A stretch of 64,000 bases of DNA from an uncultured Pseudoflavonifractor sp. (GCA_947651395.1 CANSYW010000005.1:1-64000); one strand, 5' to 3'. Numbered from the stretch's first letter, positions 7,710 through 17,225 are shown. Numbers and translations are program-made. Notes: a model not told the origin generated them from the letters alone.

Positions 7710-9053
7710 ATGGAAGATTTCAAGGCCCTCTACCGGCAGAAGCTCACCACCCCGGCTGAGGCGGTGAAGCTGGTCAAGTCCGGGGACTGGGTGGATTACG
7801 GCTGGTGCGTCAACCATCCCGTGGCCCTGGACAAGGCCCTGGCCCAGCGCAAGGAGGAGCTCTTTGACGTGAAGGTGCGGGGGGGCGTCACCATGTGGAT
7901 CCCCGAGATCGCCAAGGCTCCCGACGCCGGGGATCACTTCACCTGGAACGCCTGGCACTGTTCCGGCATTGACCGGAAGCTCATGTCCGCCGGCATCGGC
8001 TACTTTACCCCCATCCGCTACTCCGAGCTGCCCCGATACTATCGGGACAACGTGACGGTGGATGTGGCCATGCTTCAGGTCACCCCCATGGACGACCACG
8101 GCAACTTCAGCTTTGCCCTCTCCGCTTCCCATTTAGCGGACATGCTGGACAGGGCCAGGCACATTATCCTGGAGGTCAACCACAACATGCCCTGGGGCTA
8201 TGGGCTTACCGGCAGCGAGATCAACATCCGGGACGTGGACTTTGTGGTGGAGGGAGACGACCCCGCCATCGCCCAGCTGGGCGGAGGGGGCGAGCCCTCC
8301 GCCGTGGACAGGGCGGTGGCCGAACTCATTGTAAAGGAGATCCCCGACGGGGCCTGTCTCCAGCTGGGGATCGGCGGCATGCCCAACGCCGTGGGCTCCA
8401 TGATCGCCCAGTCCGATCTGAAGGATCTGGGGGTCCACACCGAGATGTATGTGGACGCCTTTGTGGACATCGCCCAGGCGGGCAAGATCACCGGGCGGCG
8501 CAAGAATCTGGACAAGGGCCGCCAGGTCTACGCCTTTGCCGCGGGCACCAAAAAGCTCTATGATTACATCCACCGGAATCCCGACGTGATGGCGGCTCCG
8601 GTAGACTACACCAACGATGTGAGGGTCGTCGCCCAGCTGGACAACTTCATCTCCATCAACAATGCCATCGACACCGATCTCTTCGGCCAGGTCAACGCCG
8701 AGAGCGCCGGCGTCAAGCACATCTCGGGCACCGGCGGCCAACTGGACTTCGTGATGGGGGCCTACCTGTCCAGGGGAGGCAAGAGCTTTATCTGCATGTC
8801 CTCCACCGTCACCGGTAAGGACGGCAGCGTAAAAAGCCGCATCGTGCCCACCCTCACCCCCGGCTCCATCGTCACCGATCCCCGCTCCTGCACCCAGTAC
8901 ATCGTCACCGAGTACGGCATGGTGAATTTGAAGGGGCTCTCCACCTGGGAGCGGGCGGAGCGGCTCATCTCCATCGCCCACCCCGACTTCCGGGACGAGC
9001 TCATCGCCGGTGCGGAGAAGCTGGGCATCTGGCGGGGAAGCAACCGGCGGTAA
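7710..9053 (+). CDS. but: Butyryl-CoA:acetate CoA-transferase-type enzyme
   Basis: A 447-residue member of the acetyl-CoA hydrolase/4-hydroxybutyrate CoA-transferase family. It probably moves CoA from butyryl-CoA to acetate, the last step of butyrate production in many gut Firmicutes. GIGGMPNAV (residues 221-229) and the HTEMYVDAF block with the likely catalytic Glu at 245 match the family. The C-terminal part has [17 protein letters not shown] and [11 protein letters not shown]. Butyryl-CoA and 4-hydroxybutyryl-CoA transferases are close relatives. The hbd/crt context favours butyrate, but the exact acyl substrate cannot be read from sequence. The ATG starts 3 bases after the hbd stop, so translation is probably coupled. 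Confidence 0.85.
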   Translation: MEDFKALYRQKLTTPAEAVKLVKSGDWVDYGWCVNHPVALDKALAQRKEELFDVKVRGGVTMWIPEIAKAPDAGDHFTWNAWHCSGIDRKLMSAGIGYFTPIRYSELPRYYRDNVTVDVAMLQVTPMDDHGNFSFALSASHLADMLDRARHIILEVNHNMPWGYGLTGSEINIRDVDFVVEGDDPAIAQLGGGGEPSAVDRAVAELIVKEIPDGACLQLGIGGMPNAVGSMIAQSDLKDLGVHTEMYVDAFVDIAQAGKITGRRKNLDKGRQVYAFAAGTKKLYDYIHRNPDVMAAPVDYTNDVRVVAQLDNFISINNAIDTDLFGQVNAESAGVKHISGTGGQLDFVMGAYLSRGGKSFICMSSTVTGKDGSVKSRIVPTLTPGSIVTDPRSCTQYIVTEYGMVNLKGLSTWERAERLISIAHPDFRDELIAGAEKLGIWRGSNRR

Positions 9054-9061
9054 AACACAAT

Positions 9062-9084
9062 GGACGCCCACCGGGCGCCCCTAC
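9062..9084 (+). repeat. Hairpin repeat of the GGGCGCCCCTAC type
   Basis: A small GC hairpin (about 9062-9069 with 9073-9080, one mismatch) ends in CCCCTAC directly before the crt Shine-Dalgarno AGGAGG. It is related to elements at 29150, 45017 and, in reverse, 40182. Confidence 0.5.
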
Positions 9085-9099
9085 AGGAGGTAAATTACC

Positions 9100-9879
9100 A
9101 TGAACAATCTTCTTCTGGAAGTGAAGGACGGCGTGGCCGTCATCAGCATCAACCGTCCCCAGGCCCTCAACGCCCTCAACAGCGAGACCCTCACCGAGCT
9201 GGACGCCTGCCTCAGCCAGGTGGACGCCGACAGCGCCGTCAACGTGGTCATTCTCACCGGCGCCGGGGAGAAGTCCTTTGTGGCCGGCGCCGACATCAGC
9301 GAGATGCAGCCCCTCTCCCCTGTAGAGGGCAAGGCCTTCGGCCGCCTGGGCAACGACGTGTTCCTCAAGATCGAGCGGCTTTCCAAGCCGGTGATCGCCG
9401 CGGTCAACGGCTTCGCCCTGGGGGGCGGCTGCGAGCTGGCCATGGCCTGTGATATCCGTCTGGCCTCCGAGAAGGCCAAGTTCGGCCAGCCCGAGGTGGG
9501 CCTGGGCATCACCCCCGGCTTCGGCGGCACCCAGCGCCTGGCCCGGATCGTGGGCACCGGCAAGGCCATGGAGCTCATCCTCACCGCCAGGACCATCAAT
9601 GCCGCCGAGGCGGAGAAGATCGGCCTGGTCAACGCCGTCTATCCCCCCGAGGAGCTGATGGCCAAGGCCATGGAGATGGCGGGCATGATCGCCGCCAACG
9701 CCCAGATCGCCGTCCGGGAGTGCAAGGCCTGCATCCGCCGGGGCGTCCAGACCGACATCGACACCGCCCTTGCCTATGAGACCGAGGCCTTCGGCCTGTG
9801 CTTCTCCACCGCCGACCAGACTGAGGGCATGTCCGCCTTCCTGGAGAAGCGGAAGGAAAAGAACTTCATCGGCAAATAA
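9100..9879 (+). CDS. crt: 3-hydroxybutyryl-CoA dehydratase (crotonase)
   Basis: A 259-residue enoyl-CoA hydratase/isomerase-family protein. It should convert 3-hydroxybutyryl-CoA to crotonyl-CoA, the step after hbd. The first oxyanion-hole segment (FVAGADISEM, near 66-75), the GGGCELAMACD helix with one catalytic Glu (near 107-117), and FGQPEVGLGITPGFGGTQRL with the second catalytic Glu are all intact. Length is normal. ATG follows a strong AGGAGG. It completes a three-gene operon. Thiolase and the butyryl-CoA dehydrogenase/Etf genes must be encoded elsewhere. Confidence 0.93.
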   Translation: MNNLLLEVKDGVAVISINRPQALNALNSETLTELDACLSQVDADSAVNVVILTGAGEKSFVAGADISEMQPLSPVEGKAFGRLGNDVFLKIERLSKPVIAAVNGFALGGGCELAMACDIRLASEKAKFGQPEVGLGITPGFGGTQRLARIVGTGKAMELILTARTINAAEAEKIGLVNAVYPPEELMAKAMEMAGMIAANAQIAVRECKACIRRGVQTDIDTALAYETEAFGLCFSTADQTEGMSAFLEKRKEKNFIGK

Positions 9880-9902
9880 GTCCTTCATTCAATTGGTACA
9901 CA

Positions 9903-9947
9903 AAGGGTGCGCACCACGGAACAAAACCGCGGCGCGCACCCTTTTTC
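9903..9947 (+). terminator. Terminator after crt
   Basis: AAGGGTGCGC (9903-9912) pairs with GCGCACCCTT (9934-9943) around a GC-containing loop and is followed by T residues. Confidence 0.75.
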
Positions 9948-9952
9948 ACAGA

Positions 9953-9995
9953 AAAAGATCCCGCCCCCGGCAAGCTGCCGGGGGCGGGATCTTTT
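9953..9995. terminator. Bidirectional terminator between crt and potD
   Basis: A perfect 20-bp stem (9953-9972 with 9976-9995) has A-rich and T-rich ends on the two sides, so it can stop transcripts from both converging genes. Confidence 0.85.
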
Positions 9996-10011
9996 GCCTG
10001 ACAGGTGGATA

Positions 10012-11139
10012 TCACCGCACATTCACGGTGCGTTGGAAGGTGTCGATCCACTCGGCCTTGGCGTTGGTGATGAACGCCTCGTCAAACTCCTTCAGAGCGC
10101 CGATAGCCTCCTCACCAAAGGCCAGGTAGGTCTTCAGCTCCTCGGGCATGGTGGCGTTTTTGTTGACGGGGGCCTCGTTCATGGCCTCGGCAATCTTGCT
10201 CTGGGTAAGGTCGGCGATCAGATACTGGACAAAGAGCTGGGCCAACTCCGGGTTCTTGCAGTTCTTCACCACGTTGACGGTGGCGGGAGCGGCGAAGGAG
10301 CCCTCGGCGGCGTCGGTCCACACCATGTCCAGACCGCTGTTGATGAGCCCAGGCATGTTGATGTCCATGAACACGGTGATGCAGGCCTCCCCGGTGGTGA
10401 AGGCGTTGACCACGTCGGAGGAGGCGCTGTACCACAGGTCGATATTGTCCTTCTTCTCCTGCATCAGGCCCATGGCGGCGCTCACGTCCTCCTGGCTGTC
10501 CCCCATGGCCTCGGCCATGGCCACCAGGATATAGGGGCCAGCGGTGGAGGTCATGTCGGGCAAGGCCACCATGCCGGCGTACTTGTCGTCAAAGAGGTCC
10601 TGGTAGGAGGCAGGGGCCTCCACGCCGGCCTTCTTCAGAGCGGCGGCGTCATACATGATGCCGTAGCGGCACACGGAGTAGCAGGGGCCGTAGCCGTTCT
10701 TATCCTGGGCGAAGTCGTAGAGATTTCCCAGGCTGGTGACCACGCCGGTGTCCACCTTTTCAAAGAGATCGGACTGGATGCCCACCTCGGCAAAGCTCTT
10801 GGTGAGCAGGGCCACGTCGGCGGTGGGGTCGTTCTTCTCGGCCATCAGCTTGTTGAGCCGATCCCCGTTGCCGCTGGTGGGATCCACCACGATGGTGCAA
10901 TTGTAGGCGCTCTCAAAGTCGGCGGCCAGGGCCTTCAGTCCGGCCTCCGCCCAGCCCCAGGTAGCCACCACCAGCTCGGCGCCACCAAAGTCCTTGATCC
11001 CATCAGCGGGGGCGGAGGTGTTCTCCCCCGCGGCGGAGGGAGCGGTCGAGGGGGTAGGATCCGACCCCTTCTCCCCGCAGGCGGCCAGGGACAGCATCAT
11101 AGCGACGGACAGGAGCAGTGCAAACAGCTTCTTTTTCAT
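10012..11139 (-). CDS. potD: ABC transporter substrate-binding lipoprotein, PotD type
   Basis: About 375 residues. It has a lipoprotein signal (MKKKLFALLL, then lipobox LAAC), so it is tethered outside the membrane. The mature part looks like the polyamine-type periplasmic-binding fold (ELVVATWGWAE near the start, then NGDRLNKLM and GTVTS-like strand segments, ending RTVNVR). Three ATG codons lie in a row at 11145-11137. The third is chosen because GGAG then sits 7 bases away. It is last in the ade-potB-potC-potA-potD operon, with a short gap after potA. Polyamines are the default guess for the family, but the adenine deaminase in the same operon makes a purine-related ligand possible. Confidence 0.82.
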   Translation of the reverse strand: MKKKLFALLLSVAMMLSLAACGEKGSDPTPSTAPSAAGENTSAPADGIKDFGGAELVVATWGWAEAGLKALAADFESAYNCTIVVDPTSGNGDRLNKLMAEKNDPTADVALLTKSFAEVGIQSDLFEKVDTGVVTSLGNLYDFAQDKNGYGPCYSVCRYGIMYDAAALKKAGVEAPASYQDLFDDKYAGMVALPDMTSTAGPYILVAMAEAMGDSQEDVSAAMGLMQEKKDNIDLWYSASSDVVNAFTTGEACITVFMDINMPGLINSGLDMVWTDAAEGSFAAPATVNVVKNCKNPELAQLFVQYLIADLTQSKIAEAMNEAPVNKNATMPEELKTYLAFGEEAIGALKEFDEAFITNAKAEWIDTFQRTVNVR

Positions 11140-11152
11140 CATCATTCTCCTT

Positions 11153-12226
11153 TTAGTTGTTTTCTGCTTTATATACACAGATCTTCTGGCAGGGGAAGTG
11201 GACCAAAACCTCGTCCCCCTCCTTGGATCCAGGGATTTCCCGCAGGGCCGGAAAGACCGGCTCGTCAAAACAGCCGGAGACCTCCAGCCGGGTGGTGTGT
11301 CCCTTGTAGGTCATGCTCTCCACCCGGCCGGGGAAGACGTTCTCTCCCGGCTCTCCGGCCAGAGCCATATTCTCCGAGCGGATCGCCAGCAGACATTCCT
11401 CATCGCTGCCCAGCTCCTCCGCCGCCGCCTGGGCCACCCAAAGCGTTCTCTCCCCGCAGAGGATGGGCCGCTTTCCCTCCCGGGGCGGGCCTCCGGCCCT
11501 GCCGTGGAGGAAGGTGGAAAAGCCCATAAAGTCCGCCACAAAGGGGCTGGCGGGCCGGTCGAAGATCTCCTGGGGCGTCCCGATCTGCAATATGCGTCCC
11601 TCATTCATTACAATGACCCGGTCGGCCAGGGACACCGCCTCCTCGTGGTCGTGGGTGACGATGATGGTGGTGATGCCCAGCTCCCTCTGGATCCGCTTGA
11701 TCTCCACCTGCATCTCCAGCCGGAGCTTGGCGTCCAGGTTGGAAAGGGGCTCGTCCAGCAGAAGGATAGAGGGCCGGGTCACCAGGGCCCGGGCCAGGGC
11801 CACCCGCTGCTGCTGACCTCCGGAGAGCTCCCGGGGATACCGCCTGTCCAACCCCGTCAGCTTCACCAGGGTGAGGATCTCTTCCACCCGGCGGGAGATC
11901 TCCCCCTTGGGACACTTTTGAAGCTTCAGGCCAAAGGCCACGTTTTCAAACACCGTCATGTGGGGAAACAGGGCGTAATTCTGGAAGAAGATGCCGATGT
12001 TCCGCTTGTAGGGGGGGATCCTCCCCACGTCCGTCCCATCCACCAGGATGGTGCCCTCACTGGGCTCGGTGAACCCGGCGATCATCCGCAGAGTGGTGGT
12101 CTTGCCGCAGCCGCTGCCGCCCAGGAGAGCGATCATCTCTCCCTGGGCCACCAGCAGATCCATGCCATCTACGGCGGTGAAGGCCCCGAACCGCTTGGTC
12201 AGGCCTTTGAGTTCTAAGGTCGCCAT
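11153..12226 (-). CDS. potA: ABC transporter ATP-binding protein, PotA type
   Basis: A 357-residue ATPase that powers uptake. Walker [11 protein letters not shown] (about 36-45), Q-loop FFQNYALFP, signature [15 protein letters not shown], Walker [13 protein letters not shown] and the H-loop VTHDHEEA are all present. The last 110 residues are a TOBE-like regulatory domain typical of polyamine, iron and sugar importers. A strong Shine-Dalgarno (GAGGAGG) precedes the start. It lies 13 bases after potC and just before potD. Confidence 0.93.
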   Translation of the reverse strand: MATLELKGLTKRFGAFTAVDGMDLLVAQGEMIALLGGSGCGKTTTLRMIAGFTEPSEGTILVDGTDVGRIPPYKRNIGIFFQNYALFPHMTVFENVAFGLKLQKCPKGEISRRVEEILTLVKLTGLDRRYPRELSGGQQQRVALARALVTRPSILLLDEPLSNLDAKLRLEMQVEIKRIQRELGITTIIVTHDHEEAVSLADRVIVMNEGRILQIGTPQEIFDRPASPFVADFMGFSTFLHGRAGGPPREGKRPILCGERTLWVAQAAAEELGSDEECLLAIRSENMALAGEPGENVFPGRVESMTYKGHTTRLEVSGCFDEPVFPALREIPGSKEGDEVLVHFPCQKICVYKAENN

Positions 12227-12239
12227 ATCCGCTTCCTCC

Positions 12240-13034
12240 TCACTTTACAAACATATCCAGTCCCACAAACCGCTCCATCAGCAGAATGAGAACCAGGGAG
12301 GCCACAATCAGCAACGTGGAGATGGCCGCCAGGGTGGGATCAAAGGTCAGCTCCATATAGTTCATGATCCGGATGGGCAGAGTCACGAACCTGGGGGTGG
12401 AGAGCAGACTGCTCAGGGCCACCTCGTCGAACGAGTAGAGGAAGGCCAGCAGCGCCCCCGCCAGCACCCCTGGCTTGGCCAGAGGCAGGGTGATCCTGAA
12501 AAATACCTGCGCCGGGCCGGCCCCCAGGGAGGTGGCCGCATCCTCCAGGGTCCAGTTGAATACATGGAGCACCGACACGGTATTGCGCACAATATAGGGC
12601 AGGATAATGACCAGATGCCCGATGAGGAGCCGCGCCATCCCCGGCACCCCCCCGATCTGACTGTAGACCTGGAGGAGCACGAAGGCGAAGGCCACGCTGG
12701 GCACATACATGGGAGAGGTAAAGTAGTTCAGCAGAGCGTTCTTCCCTTTAAAGTCATACCGACACACCGACAGGGCGGCAAAGACTCCCAAAAATACGTC
12801 TATCCCCGTGGCGATAAGCCCCAGCTTCAGGCTGTTGGCAAGACCCTCCATAAAGTGGGTGGAGCCTTGAAAAACGTTGGCGTACCATTTAAGGGAAAAT
12901 CCCTGGGGCGGAAAGGTGATCAGAGCGGTGGGGGTAAAGGAGGCGATCACGATGACCGCCAGCGGCGCCACCAGAAAAATTATCACCAGCCCCGCCACCA
13001 CCCGGCACAGCCAGTTGACCCGTCTGTCATCCAT
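12240..13034 (-). CDS. potC: ABC transporter permease, PotC type
   Basis: A 264-residue membrane protein with about six transmembrane helices, beginning with a strongly hydrophobic helix at residues 9-32 (VVAGLVIIFLVAPLAV). The cytoplasmic EAA loop that docks to the ATPase reads LEDAATSLGAGPAQVFFRIT. It overlaps the end of potB by 8 bases and precedes potA, so the operon is tightly coupled. It forms the channel with potB. Confidence 0.9.
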   Translation of the reverse strand: MDDRRVNWLCRVVAGLVIIFLVAPLAVIVIASFTPTALITFPPQGFSLKWYANVFQGSTHFMEGLANSLKLGLIATGIDVFLGVFAALSVCRYDFKGKNALLNYFTSPMYVPSVAFAFVLLQVYSQIGGVPGMARLLIGHLVIILPYIVRNTVSVLHVFNWTLEDAATSLGAGPAQVFFRITLPLAKPGVLAGALLAFLYSFDEVALSSLLSTPRFVTLPIRIMNYMELTFDPTLAAISTLLIVASLVLILLMERFVGLDMFVK

Positions 13035-13866
13035 TTTTTCCGCCCCCCATCCGCTTCATATAGCCCGAGGTCAGCAGCACAATGACCACCTGCACCGCCA
13101 GGATCACTCCCAGCAGGATATAACTGACGGCAGAGGCGGCGCTCCAGTCAAAATTTACGTTGATCTCCTGAACCACCATGGTGGCCATCATCCGGAACTT
13201 GGAGCCGCCCAACAGCTTGGGCGTCACATAGGAGGTCATGCTCATGGTGAATACCAGCACGCATCCGGACAGCACCCCCGGCAGGCTCAGGGGAAAAACC
13301 ACCTTTCGAAAGGTTTGGGCGGGGGTGGCGCCCAGACTGTAGGCCGCATACTCCACATTGGGATCGATACTCTGGAGCACCCCCACCAGAGAAAGGATCA
13401 TATAGGGGATCAGCAGATGGATCATACCGATGACCACCGCCCCCTCGGTGTTGAGGAGCTTCAGCGGCCTGGCGATCACACCCAGGGCCATCAGAGCCTG
13501 GTTCAAAAGCCCGTTGGCGCCCAGAATGACCATCCATCCGTAGGAACGCACCACCGCGCTGACCAGGAAGGGAAAGAGTATGACGATCATCATCCACTTC
13601 CGCACCCGGGACCGGGTCCGGGCCATATAATAGGCCGCCGGATACCCCAGCACCAGGGACAGCCCCGTGGAGATCAGGGACACCCGCAGGGTCGTCCATA
13701 GGATATCCAGATAGAAAGGATCGCGGAAAAAGGCCGCGAAGTCCGCAACCCCGTCGTTCCCCACCGTCCGGAAAAAGATATACCCCATGGGGATCAGGAA
13801 AAATACCAGCAGGGCCAACGCCGCTGGCAGCGCCAACAGGGCCGCCTGCCGTCTGCGCTCCATCAT
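13027..13866 (-). CDS. potB: ABC transporter permease, PotB type
   Basis: About 279 residues with six predicted transmembrane helices and the EAA motif VEYAAYSLGATPAQTFRKVV. A longer reading frame exists upstream but lies inside ade. The start is placed at the ATG whose bases overlap the ade stop codon (ATGA), preceded by GGAGGAGG. This is classic translational coupling with adenine deaminase, so both are made together. Confidence 0.9.
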   Translation of the reverse strand: MMERRRQAALLALPAALALLVFFLIPMGYIFFRTVGNDGVADFAAFFRDPFYLDILWTTLRVSLISTGLSLVLGYPAAYYMARTRSRVRKWMMIVILFPFLVSAVVRSYGWMVILGANGLLNQALMALGVIARPLKLLNTEGAVVIGMIHLLIPYMILSLVGVLQSIDPNVEYAAYSLGATPAQTFRKVVFPLSLPGVLSGCVLVFTMSMTSYVTPKLLGGSKFRMMATMVVQEINVNFDWSAASAVSYILLGVILAVQVVIVLLTSGYMKRMGGGKNG

Positions 13867-15629
13867 CCATCCTCCTCCATCCCCTCCACCAGGGGTAAAA
13901 ATCGCTTTTGGGCCACGTCCAGCAGCCCCATATCGGTACATTTGATCTCCGGGGATACCGCCAGGGGCATCACCGTCAAAAAGGTCAGCAGGTTCTCGTG
14001 GCGCAAGCCCATCTCCCGGCCGTGCCGCAGCAGGGCCTCCATCCTCTCCAGCAGCTCTTCCGGAGCCAGGTCGCACATGATCCCCGCCAGGGGCAGGGGG
14101 ATCTGATGCCGAACCTGTCCCCCCTGGGCGGTGCACAGCCCGCCGCCGGCATCAATGACAGCGTTTGCCGCCAGAGCCATGTCAGCGTCATTGCCACCGA
14201 AAACCGTGAGGTTGTGACAGTCGTGTCCATAGGTCAGGGCCACCGCCCCCGTCACGCCATCCATCCCAGCCACCAGGGCCAGGCCATGCCGGTTTTTCCC
14301 GTAGCGGTTGAACACCGCCATCTTCAGCAGTCCCTCTTCCCGGAGCTCCGACCATCCGTCTTTCTCCGGACCCAGTTCCAGACTCCGCTCCACTCGTTTG
14401 GTCCGAACCCCGATCCCATCCTGTCCGATGAGATTGGCCCTTCCCCGTCCCCCGGGGAATCCGGCGGGCACAGCCACGCGAAGATGAAGATCCTCTTCCC
14501 TCACCGGGGCGATATTCATGGTGCTTTTCCGCAGTCCCTCCGGGATCACCCCGGTCAGCTGGGGCAAAAACCGCCCTGCCTCCACAAGGATCTCCCCGCC
14601 CCGGAGCAGGCATACCGGTCTGGGGTACCGGAGATCCTCCACCAGCTGCACATCGGCCGCCATGCCGGGGGCCAGCCCTCCCACATCAAAGAGCCGCAGC
14701 CGCTGGGCGGCGTTGATGGTGGCGAACCGAACCGCCCGCACCGGCTCCAAGCCCAGTTCAATGGCCTTCTCCACCACATGGTTGAGATGCCCGTCCCGCA
14801 TGAGCCGGTGAAGGGGCACATCATCGGTCACCAGGCAGATCCGATCCTGGGCCGGGGACTCGTTCATGGCCTCCACCATCCCACGGGAGAGCATGGACTC
14901 CTGTATCTGCACAGTAAAGCCAAGGGCCAACTCTTCCCGAAGCTTATCCGGAGAATTGGTGGTGTGGTCGCTGTCAATGCCTGTGGCCCGAAAGGCCTGG
15001 AGCCGCGCCCCCGTCAGAAGGGAGGCGTGTCCGTCCAAAAGACAGTGGCGGCGGCGCGCGCGCTCTATCACCGACAGAATGCGCTCATCACCGTCCGCCA
15101 CTCCATTAAAGTCCATAATCTCTCCCAGCCCCCAGATCCCGGGCAGATCCAGAAGCCGATCCATCTCATCGGGCCCCACCTCATACCCCGATCCCTCAAA
15201 ACCGGGGGCGGAGGGAATGGTGGAGGGCGCCATGATCAAGATCCGCAGGGGCAGGCCCTCACAGGCCTGCGCCAAAACCCGCACGCCCTCCAGTCCCATC
15301 ACGTTGCCGATCTCATGGGGGTCGGCGGCCACCGTGGTGGTGCCGCAGGTCAGGGCGATCCGGGCAAAGTGGGCGGGGGCGAGCATACTGCTCTCCAGGT
15401 GCATGTGGCTATCCACAAACCCAGGCAGGGCATACTTTCCCTCCCCGTCCACCTCCCGGCGGCCCCGGAAGTCGGGCAGAGACTTACCCACATAAGCAAG
15501 ACGCTCCCCCACCACCCCGATACAACCGGGCGCGATAGAGGAGTCGAATACATTCACGATCTTTACATTCTTTATGAGGATATCAAAGGGGAGATTTCCC
15601 CGAATGGCTTCCACAGCGGCCTTTGACAT
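13863..15629 (-). CDS. ade: Adenine deaminase
   Basis: About 588 residues, the AdeC-family amidohydrolase that converts adenine to hypoxanthine and ammonia. Metal-binding motif HMHLESS is near residue 75, followed by TTVAADPHEIGN. Further family blocks are DGHAS, DSDHTTNSP and CLVTDDVP. The C-terminal domain includes TYGHDCHNLTVFG. The start at 15629 (GGGGAGG 6 bases upstream) is preferred; an ATG at 15644 is possible. It leads the operon with the Pot-type transporter, and its product would feed the purine-degradation genes 2 kb away. A TTGACA/TACACT promoter lies upstream. Confidence 0.95.
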   Translation of the reverse strand: MSKAAVEAIRGNLPFDILIKNVKIVNVFDSSIAPGCIGVVGERLAYVGKSLPDFRGRREVDGEGKYALPGFVDSHMHLESSMLAPAHFARIALTCGTTTVAADPHEIGNVMGLEGVRVLAQACEGLPLRILIMAPSTIPSAPGFEGSGYEVGPDEMDRLLDLPGIWGLGEIMDFNGVADGDERILSVIERARRRHCLLDGHASLLTGARLQAFRATGIDSDHTTNSPDKLREELALGFTVQIQESMLSRGMVEAMNESPAQDRICLVTDDVPLHRLMRDGHLNHVVEKAIELGLEPVRAVRFATINAAQRLRLFDVGGLAPGMAADVQLVEDLRYPRPVCLLRGGEILVEAGRFLPQLTGVIPEGLRKSTMNIAPVREEDLHLRVAVPAGFPGGRGRANLIGQDGIGVRTKRVERSLELGPEKDGWSELREEGLLKMAVFNRYGKNRHGLALVAGMDGVTGAVALTYGHDCHNLTVFGGNDADMALAANAVIDAGGGLCTAQGGQVRHQIPLPLAGIMCDLAPEELLERMEALLRHGREMGLRHENLLTFLTVMPLAVSPEIKCTDMGLLDVAQKRFLPLVEGMEEDG

Positions 15630-15692
15630 GAGAGCCCTCCCCATTTTCTCCGCCTCCCCGGCAAAGCCGGGTCAAGCTTCGTTCTGTCATAA

Positions 15693-15721
15693 AGTGTAAC
15701 TTTTCCCCCGGGACTTGTCAA
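15693..15721 (-). promoter_or_regulatory. Promoter of the ade-pot operon
   Basis: On the minus strand, TTGACA (15716-15721) and TACACT (15693-15698) are spaced by 17 bases. Confidence 0.75.
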
Positions 15722-15727
15722 TAGGGC

Positions 15728-15756
15728 TTGCAATAAAAGGGCTTTTTGTATATTAT
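15728..15756 (+). promoter_or_regulatory. Promoter of the M20 amidohydrolase
   Basis: TTGCAA (15728-15733) and TATTAT (15751-15756) have a 17-base spacer. The two divergent promoters are only a few bases apart, so their -35 regions could share a regulator. No purine riboswitch fold was recognised in either leader. Confidence 0.6.
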
Positions 15757-15826
15757 AGGAAAGGTTTTGTATTTGTTCCCCTGTGAATTTTCACGATATT
15801 TCCAGGGCAGAAAAGGGGTAGGTATT

Positions 15827-17152
15827 ATGACAAGGGAAGATCTGAAACGCCGGTGCCTTTCCGCCATCGACGAGAACAAAGAAAAGATCATCGCCATCGG
15901 GGAGGATATCTTCTCCCACCCGGAGCTGGGCTTTAAAGAGGAGCGCACCTCCCGTCTGGTCCGGGACGTTCTGGACAGTCTGAACATCCCTCATCAGGAT
16001 CATCTGGCCCTCACCGGGGTAAAGGGGACTTTGAAGGGCGGAGAACAGGGTCCCCGGGTGATGGTCATGGGGGAACTGGACGCGGTGGTCTGCCCCCTCC
16101 ACCCCCAGGCCGATCCCCAAACCGGGGCGGCCCACTCCTGCGGACACAACTCCCAGATCGCCTCCATGCTGGGGGCGGCCATGGGCCTCGCCCCCCTGGC
16201 GAAGGAGCTCTGCGGCGATGTGATCTTTGCCGCCGTCCCTGCCGAGGAATATGTGGAGCTGGAGTACCGGGAACGGCTGCGCCAGGAGGGAAAGATCCGC
16301 TTCATAGGCGGCAAGCAGGAGTTCATCCGCCAGGGCGTTCTGGACGACGTGGATATGGGCATGATGATCCACTCCCACGCCGGGGTGGGAGACCGGCGCT
16401 TCCTCATGGAGTGCGACAGCTCCGGCTTCATCGGCAAGCTCATCCGCTTCACCGGCAAGGAGGCCCACGCCGGAGCCCGGCCCTTTGATGGGATCAACGC
16501 CCTCAACGCCGCCTGCCTCGCCCTTCTGGCCGTCAACTCCCAGCGGGAGACCTTCCGGGAGAAGGATCGGATCCGCATCCACCCCATCATGACCAAGGGG
16601 GGCGACCTGGTAAATATCGTCCCCGCCGATGTGCGCCTGGAGACCTATGTCCGGGGCACCAACCTCCGGGGCATCCTGGACGCCTCGGAGAAGGTGAATC
16701 GCTGCCTCCAGGGCTGCGCCTACGCCATCGGGGCCACAGTGGACATTCAGGAGCTCCCCGGCTATCTGCCCCTCATTCAGGACAAGACTCTTTCCGACCT
16801 TTTTGCCCGAAACGGAGAAGCCCTCCTGGGCCCCGACGCCAACATTTACGGTCAGGAGCTTATGGGAGCCACCGATGCGGGAGACATCAGCTCCCTCATG
16901 CCCTTTATCCACGTCTCCACCGGCGGTTACCTGGGAGACGCCCACAGCAAAGACTTTACCGTCTGCGACAAGGAGATGGCCTATGTCATGCCCGCCAAGG
17001 CCATGGCCATGACGGTCATCGACCTTCTCTGGGACCACGCCGCCCGGGCCAGGGACTTAAAAAACGCCTTTACCCCCAAGCTCACCAAACAAGCCTACCT
17101 GGAGCTCTGGTCACAGTTTCAGGCCGGCGGGATCGACCCCGCCGCCTTCTGA
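15827..17152 (+). CDS. M20-family amidohydrolase (AbgA/peptidase M20D-like)
   Basis: A 441-residue cytoplasmic metallo-hydrolase that probably cleaves an amide bond of an N-acyl or aminobenzoyl-glutamate-like compound. Motifs include HPELGFKEE, GELDAVVCP, the metal site HSCGHNSQ, the general-base region VPAEEYVELE, and the dimerisation lid KEAHAGARPFDGINAL. The start at 15827 follows a purine-rich aaaagggg; the frame is open further upstream but reads poorly. The gene is alone on its strand, divergent from adenine deaminase. A role linked to nitrogen-compound salvage is suggested by the location only; the substrate is unknown. Confidence 0.85.
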   Translation: MTREDLKRRCLSAIDENKEKIIAIGEDIFSHPELGFKEERTSRLVRDVLDSLNIPHQDHLALTGVKGTLKGGEQGPRVMVMGELDAVVCPLHPQADPQTGAAHSCGHNSQIASMLGAAMGLAPLAKELCGDVIFAAVPAEEYVELEYRERLRQEGKIRFIGGKQEFIRQGVLDDVDMGMMIHSHAGVGDRRFLMECDSSGFIGKLIRFTGKEAHAGARPFDGINALNAACLALLAVNSQRETFREKDRIRIHPIMTKGGDLVNIVPADVRLETYVRGTNLRGILDASEKVNRCLQGCAYAIGATVDIQELPGYLPLIQDKTLSDLFARNGEALLGPDANIYGQELMGATDAGDISSLMPFIHVSTGGYLGDAHSKDFTVCDKEMAYVMPAKAMAMTVIDLLWDHAARARDLKNAFTPKLTKQAYLELWSQFQAGGIDPAAF

Positions 17153-17225
17153 TCCTCCCCTCCCCCCAGATCCCGGGCGGCTCAGAGCCCGAGGCTTTCC
17201 TCCCACCGACGCCTCTCTGCTTTTT

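Noticed and set aside
15630-15826. Purine riboswitch upstream of ade or the M20 gene
   Set aside because: The leaders are short and no conserved three-helix core was recognised.
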